From Prevotellaceae bacterium (lineage in GTDB: Bacteria; Bacteroidota; Bacteroidia; Bacteroidales; Bacteroidaceae): a stretch of 64,000 nt of DNA. The notes under the pieces were generated by a model, which was not told where the DNA came from, searched no databases, and saw only the letters and a program-made list of their open reading frames with translations. The translations under genes were made by a program, and so were the position numbers. Positions 45,886 through 54,384 of this stretch are shown here, in pieces; within the stretch, counting starts at the first letter, position 1, and every line of letters starts with the position of its first letter. The stretch covers positions 62,001 to 126,000 of the forward strand of contig JAHZGX010000011.1 in assembly GCA_019420585.1 (NCBI GenBank), read 5' to 3'.

Positions 45886-48441
45886 TTATATGGCGGTTAT
45901 GGAAAGTTGTTCATCTTTGGATGTATCATCCGCCTGTTCGTCTTGGGTAGAGTTCTTTTCAATATCTGCTGTCAGTTGAGCATTTGCAGCAATGTTTTTC
46001 TGAAGCAGAATCTCGCAGAGCGGATTTTCCAGCAGGTTCTGTATGGCTTTTCTTAGCGGCCGTGCACCATATTTTACGTCATATCCCCGTTTGGCCAAGA
46101 GTTGTCTTGCTGCCTCGGTGACGTTTAGAATGTGCCCCATATCATGTACTCTGCTTACCAGCGGAGCCAATTCTATATCCACAATACGCTGCAGCGATTC
46201 TTCGTCCAATTGGTTGAAGAACACTATCTCGTCCAGTCTGTTGAGGAACTCAGGTGCGAACTGCTTGCTCATGGTCTTCATCACCAGCGCATGGTTATTG
46301 GCTTCCGAAAGTTTCCTGTCTGTGGAAGAACGGAATCCGATTCCGTTTCCGAACTCGCTTATCTGGCGTGTCCCGCAGTTGCTTGTCATGATGATGATGG
46401 CATTTCGGAAGTCAACCGTGTTGCCGTTACCATCGGTTAGCCTTCCTTCATCCATCACTTGCAGCAGGATGTTGAACACATCTGAATGTGCCTTTTCTAT
46501 TTCATCGAGCAATACAATGGAGTATGGCTTGCGCCTTACCTGTTCTGTCAGTTGTCCTCCTTCTTCATATCCTACATATCCCGGGGGGGCACCCACCATG
46601 CGGCTCACGGTGTGCTTCTCCATATATTCGCTCATGTCAAGCCGAATGATTGCGTCTGCACTTCCGAACAACTCCTCTGCCAGACATTTCGTAAGATAGG
46701 TCTTCCCCACGCCTGTAGGCCCAACGAACATGAACGCACCGATTGGGCGTTTGGGGTCTTTCAGTCCGATGCGGCTCCGCTGTATGGCTCGTGCTATGGT
46801 TGCTACAGCCTCGTCCTGCCCGATGACTTTCTTTTGCAGGGTTTCCTTCAGCATTCTCAGTCGGTCGTTCTCCTCCTGTCCCACGCGTTGCACGGGTATT
46901 CCTGTCATCTTGCTCACCACATCGGCCACTATGCTATCGTCTACTGTCAGGCGTGGATTCTCGTTTGACTCTTCCCACTCCCGTTGGGCCTCCGCTAGTT
47001 CGCTTGCAGCATGCTTGGCTTGGTCTCGGTAGTCTGCAGCCAGTTCAAAGTTTTGATTTTGTGCCGCTTGGTTCTTCTTTTCCTGCAGTTCATCTATCCG
47101 TGCCTCAAGCATGGTTATTTTCTCGGGCATGGGTCTGTCTTGGATGTGCAGATGACTGCCGGCCTCATCCATTGCGTCAATAGCCTTGTCGGGGAAGCAG
47201 CGGTCATTCATGAACCTTTCTGTCAGTTTCACACAAGTCTTCAGGGCATCTGCAGTGTACCTCACATGATGGAAATCCTCATACCGCTCCTTCAGGTTTT
47301 GCAGTATTTGGAGCGTCTCTTCGGAGGAGGCTGGACTTACTTGTACCTTTTGGAAGCGTCTTTCCAGTGCTCCGTCCTTCTCTATGCTTTTCCTGTATTC
47401 GTCTGTTGTGGTGGCTCCTATGCACTGGAACTCTCCTCTCGCCAGTGCAGGTTTCAGTATGTTTGCAGCATCCATGGAGCCTTCGGCGTTTCCTGCGCCC
47501 ACAATAGTGTGTATCTCATCAATGAACACGATGACATCAGGATTATTCTTCAGTTCTGTCGCTATGGAACGTATGCGCTCCTCAAATTGTCCGCGGTATT
47601 TCGTGCCGGCCACCACACAGGCCATGTCCAGCATCACTATGCGCTTGTTCCACAGGGTACGGCTGATTCTGTGCTTTACGATAAGTTGTGCCAGACCTTC
47701 CACAATGGCACTCTTTCCGCAGCCAGGTGCACCTATCAGGATGGGATTGTTCTTCTTGCGTCGGCACAGAATCTGTGCCAAGCGTTCTATTTCACCCTCT
47801 CTGCCTACCACTGGATCCAGCAGATTCTGCCGTGCTGCCTCTGTGAGGTCTGTTCCGAAGTTGTTCAGCAATGGAGTCTGTTTGGGCATCTTTGCCGAAC
47901 GTGACTCTCTCTCTTGTTGTGAGGAACCTTTTTCTGCAGCAACGCATTCCATTTCCTCCTCTCTGTCGTCATTATCTCGTATGTCGTCCTCCCGCTTATG
48001 TGGCGTTGATTTTCTGTGTACCGTTTGTGAGAGGGACTCATAAGTGACATTCATCTGTTCCAGTACTTTGCTTGCCATGCAGTCATCCACTTTCAGTATG
48101 GCCATCAGCACGTGTATGGTATCCACGGTGTCTGTCTTCATCAGACGTGCCTCAAGCACGCCCAAGCGTATCACACGGCTTGCTTCCAGGTCAAAATCCA
48201 TGTCGTAGATGTTTGGTGCTATCAACATGCGACTTTCCTTCGTGGTTTCTTCCAACCTGCTTTTCAATGCCTGCAGGTCAATTTGCAAGTCCCGTATGAC
48301 TCTCACGGCATTGTTTTCTTTGTGTCTCAGCATGGACAGCAGGATGTGGGTAGGGGTCACGCTGCTGTTGAGCAGCCTTTCCGCCTCTTCCTTGCTGAAG
48401 GCCAGTACCATTGACATGTCGGGAGAAAACTTCGTTGCCAT
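45886..48441 (-). CDS. clpC: ClpC-type AAA+ unfoldase (Clp protease ATP-binding subunit)
   Basis: The 851-residue protein has an N-domain (residues about 1-150), a variable acidic linker, AAA-1 with Walker A GAPGCGKS and Walker B VIVFIDEIH, a UVR-like middle segment (FELAADYRDQAK) and AAA-2 with GPTGVGKT and LLDEIEKA. An IGF tripeptide (GNGIGF) sits in the ClpP-docking loop, so it should feed ClpP, as ClpC and ClpA do; ClpB lacks this. The linker is long and charged. htpG lies 106 bp downstream, both on the minus strand. Confidence 0.93.
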   Translation of the reverse strand: MATKFSPDMSMVLAFSKEEAERLLNSSVTPTHILLSMLRHKENNAVRVIRDLQIDLQALKSRLEETTKESRMLIAPNIYDMDFDLEASRVIRLGVLEARLMKTDTVDTIHVLMAILKVDDCMASKVLEQMNVTYESLSQTVHRKSTPHKREDDIRDNDDREEEMECVAAEKGSSQQERESRSAKMPKQTPLLNNFGTDLTEAARQNLLDPVVGREGEIERLAQILCRRKKNNPILIGAPGCGKSAIVEGLAQLIVKHRISRTLWNKRIVMLDMACVVAGTKYRGQFEERIRSIATELKNNPDVIVFIDEIHTIVGAGNAEGSMDAANILKPALARGEFQCIGATTTDEYRKSIEKDGALERRFQKVQVSPASSEETLQILQNLKERYEDFHHVRYTADALKTCVKLTERFMNDRCFPDKAIDAMDEAGSHLHIQDRPMPEKITMLEARIDELQEKKNQAAQNQNFELAADYRDQAKHAASELAEAQREWEESNENPRLTVDDSIVADVVSKMTGIPVQRVGQEENDRLRMLKETLQKKVIGQDEAVATIARAIQRSRIGLKDPKRPIGAFMFVGPTGVGKTYLTKCLAEELFGSADAIIRLDMSEYMEKHTVSRMVGAPPGYVGYEEGGQLTEQVRRKPYSIVLLDEIEKAHSDVFNILLQVMDEGRLTDGNGNTVDFRNAIIIMTSNCGTRQISEFGNGIGFRSSTDRKLSEANNHALVMKTMSKQFAPEFLNRLDEIVFFNQLDEESLQRIVDIELAPLVSRVHDMGHILNVTEAARQLLAKRGYDVKYGARPLRKAIQNLLENPLCEILLQKNIAANAQLTADIEKNSTQDEQADDTSKDEQLSITAI

Positions 48442-48593
48442 ATTTCGTATGTAATTATATAATGTGTAATCTTACTTTGCTTGTATTTAAGAGCACGGCT
48501 CTATTTGTGTCATACAAATTCCGTGCCAAAGTGTCGCTCGGTTGTCTCTCTGTATAGATTCGCGCCTTGACAAATTGACAGCATGACTGTTTG

Positions 48594-50852
48594 TCAGAAG
48601 TCCTTTCCCGTAAATTCGGCATCGGGAGAGATGGCTTTTCCTGAGTGCGACTTGCTGCTTGTTTGCTTGAAGTGGTATGTCACGCTGAAGGTAATAGACG
48701 GATATTTCGGTCTTACCCATGTTTCACTAAGCAGATATTCCGTATGCCGCCGACTGTGGTACCGCGCTGTGTGGAACAGGTCGTGCGCCACCAGCCCTAT
48801 GCTGAGTTTCTGGTTCAGCAGAGTCTGCCGCGCGGCCAGGTCAAAGTAGCAGTATGCCCATTCCTTGCCTTGGGTCAGCTGCTGCGGAGCCACCAGGTGG
48901 CCGTCAAACTGCAGGCTTGTGTGCCGGGCTACTGTGAAGTTGTTAATCCATCCCAGTTGCCCGCTTAGCCCATGGCTGTTGTGGCATCCTTCGTAGGTGG
49001 CATGGAAATTATAATGGAATCCGCTTGCGTTCACGGTGGTGTTCCACCACCTTACTGGCTTGGCTGTCAGTTGCACTTCCACCCCCTTTTCCCACTTGTC
49101 TCCGGCATTGATGATGCTGTCCAGTGTCACGCCCGGCTGGTAAGGTCTTCGTATATAGTCCACCACGCCGGTGTTCCTGCGCAGGAAGCCCGTGACGGCC
49201 ATAGTTATGTCGTGGGGCAATGTTTTCCTCCACTCCAGGTCCAGGGCATGTATGTATTCTGCATTCAGGTCGGGATTGCCGATGATTCTTGTGTAGTAGT
49301 CCTCGTAAGTGATGTAGGGCTCCAGTTTCCAGATGCCCGGACGGTTGGTCCTGCGTGAGTAGCCCAGCGTGAACGTCCCCACGCCGGAGTAATATCCCAC
49401 GTGTGCCGAGGGGAACAAGTCTGTGTAGCGCTTGTGCCGTGACGTGATTGTGGGCAGGTCCATGTCGTCCTTCAACCGTTCTGCCCGGAGTCCTGCATCC
49501 AGGGCCACCGGTCCGAAACGCTCATTCAGTTGGGCGTACGCACTGTGTGTCTGACGGCGGTAGTAGAAGGGAGCATACAGGTTTTCCTGCCCTTGCGTAC
49601 CGTCTTGCCATTTGAATTCCTCGGCATCTCGGTTCCAGTAACATATTCTGTAATCGCCATGTTCGCTGTATGTCACATATTGGTAACCGATTTCCAGTTT
49701 GCCTTGTGGCCTGTAGTTCAGTTTGTACGAGAAGGCTCCGTCGCAGTCCCAGTGGTGCTCTGTTTCGTAGCCCCTCGTTCCTTCATACCTTTTCCCGGCC
49801 TGGTCAAACATGTTGCTTTCCGTATATTCCTGTGAGTAGCGGTCGTATCGGAACCGGTTGTTGACGTTTATCTCGTTGCGCTCGTCTATTTTCCATGTAT
49901 AGTCTGATGCCACCTGTGTCAGGTACTTGGTCAGTTTATAGCGGTCATGGCTGTCATAGAGGCCTTTGCCCAGCACTGTCTCTCCCTGTCTGCGCGTTTC
50001 ATCATAGGCCATGTCGCCGCCACGCGGGTTGCGCGTTCTCCCGCCTTGGAGGTCAAGGCTGAAGTCATGGTGTGCGTTTTTGAACTCATATCCACCTTGT
50101 CCGATGTACGTGCCGAAGTGGCGGAATCTTGTCCCATCGGCTTCTGATGTGGTCATGTTGTCGTCCACAATGGTGGTCTTGTTCTGCTTGAACTCACTTT
50201 TGTTCTTTATTTTAGATGCTTGTGCGCCTGCGTACAGATTGTGGTTTCCCGAGCGGAAGTTTACTCTTCCGTCCAGGCTGAGCGTCCCCCATGTGCTTGC
50301 CGCCGAGTTCACGTTCAGGTCCCATCCGTCTGTCGTGGCTTTCTTGGTCTGTATGTTGATGATGCCTACGTCGCCGTCTGTCTTGTACTTGGCCGATGGG
50401 GTGGTCATTATCTCAATGTCCTTGATGCTGCCTGCGGGTATCATTTGCAGTGCCTCTGTGCCTGTCATGGGGCTCGGCTTGCCGTCTACGTATACCAGGA
50501 AACCGGTGCTTCCCCTCAGGCTCAGTTGTCCGTCGGCATCCACTTGCACGCTTGGCAGTTGCGACAGGATGTCAAGGGCCGTGCCTCCCTGTGCCGTGAG
50601 TGTCGATCCCGCATCTATCTTTTTACGGTCCAGGCGGTAGGTCACGCGTTGCTTCTGCCCGTTCACTGTCACTGTGCGCATTATTGTGCTGTCCTTGCTC
50701 ACTCTGCTGCTGTCGGCCTTTGACTGTGCCATGGCAGGTGTTCCGCATAGGACGGCCAGCAGGGCAGTCATGACATACATGTGCTTTACGTATCGGCGCG
50801 CTTGGTTCGTGGCTTGCAGTTGTACCAGACGGGGCATCCGTATCTTTTTCAT
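48594..50852 (-). CDS. Outer-membrane beta-barrel family protein (TonB-receptor-like plug and OMP_b-brl_3 barrel)
   Basis: The 752-residue protein has a signal peptide ending CGTPAMA, a plug-like region (GTALDILSQLPSVQVDADGQLSLRGSTGFLVYVDGKPSP, cut here at GTALDILSQLPSVQVDADG) and a long barrel with YTRIIGNPDL. The pattern fits the outer-membrane beta-barrel family of Bacteroidetes, related to TonB-dependent receptors. A GTG at 50876 overlaps the kinase stop as GTGA and would add 8 residues; I prefer the ATG at 50852 because it starts MKKIRMP. It is the last gene of the murQ-kinase operon. The ligand is unknown. Confidence 0.85.
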   Translation of the reverse strand: MKKIRMPRLVQLQATNQARRYVKHMYVMTALLAVLCGTPAMAQSKADSSRVSKDSTIMRTVTVNGQKQRVTYRLDRKKIDAGSTLTAQGGTALDILSQLPSVQVDADGQLSLRGSTGFLVYVDGKPSPMTGTEALQMIPAGSIKDIEIMTTPSAKYKTDGDVGIINIQTKKATTDGWDLNVNSAASTWGTLSLDGRVNFRSGNHNLYAGAQASKIKNKSEFKQNKTTIVDDNMTTSEADGTRFRHFGTYIGQGGYEFKNAHHDFSLDLQGGRTRNPRGGDMAYDETRRQGETVLGKGLYDSHDRYKLTKYLTQVASDYTWKIDERNEINVNNRFRYDRYSQEYTESNMFDQAGKRYEGTRGYETEHHWDCDGAFSYKLNYRPQGKLEIGYQYVTYSEHGDYRICYWNRDAEEFKWQDGTQGQENLYAPFYYRRQTHSAYAQLNERFGPVALDAGLRAERLKDDMDLPTITSRHKRYTDLFPSAHVGYYSGVGTFTLGYSRRTNRPGIWKLEPYITYEDYYTRIIGNPDLNAEYIHALDLEWRKTLPHDITMAVTGFLRRNTGVVDYIRRPYQPGVTLDSIINAGDKWEKGVEVQLTAKPVRWWNTTVNASGFHYNFHATYEGCHNSHGLSGQLGWINNFTVARHTSLQFDGHLVAPQQLTQGKEWAYCYFDLAARQTLLNQKLSIGLVAHDLFHTARYHSRRHTEYLLSETWVRPKYPSITFSVTYHFKQTSSKSHSGKAISPDAEFTGKDF

Positions 50853-50872
50853 ATGCGTTTTCTCTTGTGGGG

Positions 50873-51496
50873 TCACTCTCCGTCCGGGAACAGTCCATAT
50901 AGTTTTGAGTCTATCTGCTCCGTGATGGTCTTGAAGTCATTGGGGTTTGACTCAAACTTCAGTTGGTCGCCGTCCACAATGAGCAAGCGGCCTGGATACT
51001 GGCTTATCCATTCCTCGTACCGGTTGCTCAGTCCCGTCAGGTAGTCAATGCGTATGCTTTGCTCAAAATCCCTTCCCCGCTTGCTTATCTGAGAGATAAG
51101 GTTGGGTATGCTGCTTCTTATGTATATCATTAGGTCGGGGGTGCCTACGAGTGACATCATCAAGTCAAACAGGTCTGTGTAATTCTTGAAGTCCCGGTCG
51201 CTCATGTAGCCTTGTGCGTGAAGGTTGGGAGCGAATATGCGCGCATCTTCAAATATGGTCCTGTCCTGTATGATGGTGTCCTGGCTCTTGGATATTTCCA
51301 CCACGTCCTTGAATCTCTTGTTGAGGAAATATATCTGCAAGTTGAATGACCATCGGCTCATGTCGTGGTAGAAGTCTTCCAGGTAAGGGTTCACATCCAC
51401 CGGTTCGTACCTTGGCGTCCATCCATATCTCTTGACCAGCATGCGCGTGAGTGTGGTCTTTCCGCTTCCTATGTTTCCTGCTATGGCTATGTGCAT
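50873..51496 (-). CDS. Deoxynucleoside kinase, paralogue 1
   Basis: The 207-residue protein starts MHIAIAGNIGSGKTTLTRML with a P-loop, then the DRS-type motif IIQDRTIFED and the region of deoxynucleoside kinases (ISKRGRDFEQSIRIDYL). It phosphorylates deoxynucleosides such as dA, dG or dC for salvage. The start at 51496 is chosen because upstream residues in frame belong to the neighbouring gene. It lies 4 bp after its paralogue. The first bases around the start codon are nearly identical to those of the paralogue. Confidence 0.9.
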   Translation of the reverse strand: MHIAIAGNIGSGKTTLTRMLVKRYGWTPRYEPVDVNPYLEDFYHDMSRWSFNLQIYFLNKRFKDVVEISKSQDTIIQDRTIFEDARIFAPNLHAQGYMSDRDFKNYTDLFDLMMSLVGTPDLMIYIRSSIPNLISQISKRGRDFEQSIRIDYLTGLSNRYEEWISQYPGRLLIVDGDQLKFESNPNDFKTITEQIDSKLYGLFPDGE

Positions 51497-51500
51497 GGCT

Positions 51501-52190
51501 TTATTCTTGAGTTTCTTTGTTGTTGTCTGTGTTGTCTTGTGTGCCGGCATCCTCTTGTGGCATCTGTTTCTCCAGCGGGAACATCCCGTAGAGCAAGTCG
51601 TCGATTTGGCTTGTGATGCGGCCGAAATCCCGTTCCGAGTGCTCAAAGTCCATCCCGTCCACCTCAACGGTGAGCACTCTGCCTTTGTACTGGTGGTTGA
51701 TGAACTCCTCGTAAAGTTCGTTTATTCCTTTCAGATACTCCAGTTGCATGGCTTGCTCACAGTCTCTTCCGCGTTTCTGAATGTTGCTCACCAGGTGTGG
51801 GATGCTGGCTTTGAGGTAAATCATCAGGTTCGGATAACTCACGATGCTTGTCATCAACCTGAAGAGTTCCATGTATGCCTCGTAGTCCCTGTCGGTTAGT
51901 TGCCCCTGCCGATGGTTGTTGGCGGCAAATATGTACACTCCTTCATAAATGCTCCGGTCCTGTATGGTGGTTTCCTCAGTCTTCGCAATTTCCAGCAGAT
52001 GCCGGAACCGTTCTTTCAGGAAGAACACTTCCGTGTTGAATGACCATCGCTTGATGTTCTTGTAGTAATCGCTGAGGTAAGGGTTGTCCACCACTGGTTC
52101 GTATTTGGCTGTCCATCCGTAGTGGTTGGCCAGCATGCGTGTGAGAGTGGTCTTCCCGCTTCCTATGTTTCCTGCTATGGCTATGTGCAT
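51501..52190 (-). CDS. Deoxynucleoside kinase, paralogue 2
   Basis: The 229-residue protein resembles the previous one over its whole length: MHIAIAGNIGSGKTTLTRML, TTIQDRSIYEG and QKRGRDCEQAMQLEYLKG. It has an extra acidic C-terminal tail (MPQEDAGTQDNTDNNKETQE). A pair of adjacent kinases occurs in lactobacilli, where one is for dA and the other for dA or dG, and the two form heterodimers. That parallel is inference here. It is preceded by murQ with a 29-bp gap. Confidence 0.9.
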   Translation of the reverse strand: MHIAIAGNIGSGKTTLTRMLANHYGWTAKYEPVVDNPYLSDYYKNIKRWSFNTEVFFLKERFRHLLEIAKTEETTIQDRSIYEGVYIFAANNHRQGQLTDRDYEAYMELFRLMTSIVSYPNLMIYLKASIPHLVSNIQKRGRDCEQAMQLEYLKGINELYEEFINHQYKGRVLTVEVDGMDFEHSERDFGRITSQIDDLLYGMFPLEKQMPQEDAGTQDNTDNNKETQE

Positions 52191-52219
52191 GGCTTCTTGT
52201 CCCTTGTGCTCTGTCTCTC

Positions 52220-53026
52220 TTAGATTTTCAGTGCCTTGCTCACGCTTCCTGCCTTCAGGAGCTGTTCCTTGGCCTCCTGGTAGGAAAGCCCCGTCTGCTC
52301 TTGTATCATGTGCGTCCCGCGGTCCACCAGTTTGGCGTTGGTCAGTTGCATGTTCACCATGCGGTTGTCTTTCACTCGTCCCAAGCGTATCATCAGCGTG
52401 GTGGATATCATGTTGAGCACCATCTTCTGTGCCGTCCCGCTCTTCATGCGGCTGCTTCCCGTGACGAACTCCGGCCCCACGATGGTCTCGATGGGGAACT
52501 CTGCCTCCTGTGCCAGAGGCGTGGAGGGGTTGCTCGTGATGCAGCCCGTGAGCAGTCCGTGCGTCCTGGCCTCGCGTATGGTTCCTATGACGTATGGCGT
52601 GGTGCCGCTGGCTGCGATGCCTATCAGCGTGTCTTTCTCGGTGGGGTGCAGCGTTTGCAGGTCCGCCCATCCCCGGCCGGTCATGTCCTCGGCGTTTTCC
52701 ACTGCATTTCTCAGCGCGGTGTCACCTCCTGCAATCAGTCCGCTCACCAGCGTGGGAGGCACGCCGAATGTGGGCGGCAGCTCACTGGCATCCAGAACGC
52801 CGAGCCGCCCGCTGGTGCCTGCTCCGGTGTAGAACACGCGCCCGCCCTGCTTCATGCGCTGCTCGGCTGCGGTTACCAGAGCCTCTATCTGTGGCAGGGC
52901 CTGCCTGACGGCTTCGGCCACCTTGTGGTCTTCCCTGTTGATGTCTTCCAGCAGTTCTCCTACCGTCTTGCTTTCCAAGTGACGGTAGAGTGAAGGCTTT
53001 TCTGTGATTTTGTCTTCCTCTCTCAT
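52220..53026 (-). CDS. murQ: N-acetylmuramic acid 6-phosphate etherase
   Basis: MurQ splits the lactyl ether of MurNAc-6-phosphate, giving GlcNAc-6-phosphate for cell-wall recycling. The 268-residue protein has the SIS motifs GAGTSGRLGVLDASELPPTFG, cut here at GTSGRLGVLDASELPP with the catalytic Glu, IAASGTTPYVIG and ITSNPSTPLAQEAE. It is shorter than the E. coli enzyme (298 residues), mainly by its C-terminus. It is the first gene of murQ-kinases-barrel, from the promoter at 53089-53058. Confidence 0.93.
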   Translation of the reverse strand: MREEDKITEKPSLYRHLESKTVGELLEDINREDHKVAEAVRQALPQIEALVTAAEQRMKQGGRVFYTGAGTSGRLGVLDASELPPTFGVPPTLVSGLIAGGDTALRNAVENAEDMTGRGWADLQTLHPTEKDTLIGIAASGTTPYVIGTIREARTHGLLTGCITSNPSTPLAQEAEFPIETIVGPEFVTGSSRMKSGTAQKMVLNMISTTLMIRLGRVKDNRMVNMQLTNAKLVDRGTHMIQEQTGLSYQEAKEQLLKAGSVSKALKI

Positions 53027-53045
53027 GGAAATGAAAATATATGCT

Positions 53046-53053
53046 TATCTTTG
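53046..53053 (+). promoter_or_regulatory. -7 box for the exported protein gene at 53076
   Basis: TATCTTTG matches the -7 consensus on the plus strand and would give a leader of about 15 nt to 53076 or 28 nt to 53088. A clear -33 box at the right distance is missing. Confidence 0.45.
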
Positions 53054-53057
53054 TGTG

Positions 53058-53089
53058 CAAATTTACTTCTTTTTGATGAGAATATCAAT
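53058..53089 (-). promoter_or_regulatory. Promoter of murQ operon
   Basis: On the minus strand ATTG (53089-53086), a 20-bp spacer and TAAATTTG (53065-53058). Its -7 box nearly abuts the plus-strand box at 53046-53053, so the two promoters are divergent and overlapping. Confidence 0.65.
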
Positions 53090-54014
53090 GGACTGCCTCA
53101 TATATTGCGCTCGGCGGCTGACTTCGGCCCTCCGGGCATTGCCTGTCATTCTTTTAATGTGCAGCGCGTCTGCTCCCGCATTTGCGGAGGAGTCCAGTCT
53201 CCTGGGGGCATGGAGCGGGCCGAAAGACTTGGTGGTAAATATCTGTACGGATGGCGAAAGCCGGCTGTACGTGTGCAGTTGCGGCATCTTCCGCACTTTC
53301 GGGTGGGTCGATGTCGACATGACTGTAAACGGGGATTCTCTGATGCTGCGGGCAAAGGATGTGGACGCTCCTTTTGAAGGGTGTCTGCGTATGGAGTCTG
53401 CCGACAGGCTGACCGGCACAATCACCATGGGGCATCCCGGTGAGGACTGGTATTATAGCGGAAGGGCGGAACTCGTCAGGCAGAGGCCGCCGATGCCCGA
53501 AAACCTCAATCCTGAGCTGGAGGGAATTGTGCGCACGTCTGATTATGGCGTGTTGTCCATTGACGGGTATTTGGCATGGGAGGTGCTTTCCAAACTCTCC
53601 CCCAAGTCGTATGGCTATGCAGAGAAAGAGCAGGTTGACAAACTGCTCAACGCAAAGCCTCTTGCTGTCACTCCGGACGAGATGGCAGGCTTCAACAGAG
53701 TGCGTTCCATTCAGGTTGATGCCCGTGGCGGCATCTTCTCATATCCTTATTTCAAATGCCGCTTCAGGAAGGTTGGTGGAAAGGTATTCTTCGAGAAGAC
53801 CACAGGAAGCCAGCGAAAGTCGGGGTATATTTATCAGAATACGCCCAAGTCACTGGTCTTTCTCGGGGGCTGGAGCGTAAATAATGACCCGCAGACTTCT
53901 TATGGAAGCACCAATTCTGTTGCCGGAACCGTTTATAAAATCGGGGCGAACCGGGCAATCATGCTTTTCCCCACAAACGACAATCGGGTGGAAATCTATG
54001 AACTTGTCCGGTAG
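53076..54014 (+). CDS. Exported protein of unknown function
   Basis: The 312-residue protein (from ATG 53076; ATG 53088 is equally possible) has a signal peptide ending CSASAPAFA. The mature part splits into a beta-rich half (LLGAWSGPKDLVVNICTDGES, cut here at LLGAWSGPKDLVVNI) with the string GRAELVRQRPPMPENLNPELEG, cut here at RPPMPENLNPELEG, and a second half with GVLSIDGYLAWEVLSK and VGGKVFFEKTTGSQRKSGYIY, cut here at GGKVFFEKTTGSQRKSG. It resembles proteins in Bacteroidetes that I cannot place in a named family with confidence. It may have its own promoter. Confidence 0.7.
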   Translation: MRISMDCLIYCARRLTSALRALPVILLMCSASAPAFAEESSLLGAWSGPKDLVVNICTDGESRLYVCSCGIFRTFGWVDVDMTVNGDSLMLRAKDVDAPFEGCLRMESADRLTGTITMGHPGEDWYYSGRAELVRQRPPMPENLNPELEGIVRTSDYGVLSIDGYLAWEVLSKLSPKSYGYAEKEQVDKLLNAKPLAVTPDEMAGFNRVRSIQVDARGGIFSYPYFKCRFRKVGGKVFFEKTTGSQRKSGYIYQNTPKSLVFLGGWSVNNDPQTSYGSTNSVAGTVYKIGANRAIMLFPTNDNRVEIYELVR

Positions 54015-54098
54015 CCATGAACAGGACCGGGTGGTGGCACGTGGCGGCCTCCGGGGCTTCCGGGAGAATTGATTGTGCAAAAGAAAAAAATAAACATT

Positions 54099-54332
54099 AT
54101 GATTCAGATAGGGAAAAAGAAACTGGGATTCGTGACACTGTCAACTGCAGTCGTGTTCGTCGTGCTGAGTGCCTGCGCCGTCGCAGCTGCCTTCCGGCAG
54201 ACATGCCCCGAATGCGCCATGCCGCTGTCGTGCCACGTTTTTGCCAATATGGCCATGGCGCTGACCGCGACTGCCGCCTATGGTGCCTTTGCCCATTTCG
54301 CCATGGTTGCCATCAATAAGATGAGGCACTGA
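54099..54332 (+). CDS. Small membrane protein, unknown
   Basis: The 77-residue protein (from ATG 54099) has two hydrophobic helices (LSTAVVFVVLSACAVAAA and MALTATAAYGAFAHFAMVAI) and a Cys-rich loop between them, TCPECAMPLSC, with a C-x2-C and another Cys. The loop resembles a metal or redox site but is too short to prove it. The longer frame starting at 54069 has a basic leader that looks untranslated. No family recognised. It lies between the exported protein and the M18 gene. Confidence 0.5.
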   Translation: MIQIGKKKLGFVTLSTAVVFVVLSACAVAAAFRQTCPECAMPLSCHVFANMAMALTATAAYGAFAHFAMVAINKMRH

Positions 54333-54384
54333 AAACGGAGGTTCCCAATAGGCTTGAATATTACCAAACAATCTCATAAAAAAG

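Noticed and set aside
45886..48441. ClpB disaggregase instead of ClpC
   Set aside because: A ClpP-docking IGF loop is present and the long ClpB middle domain is absent.
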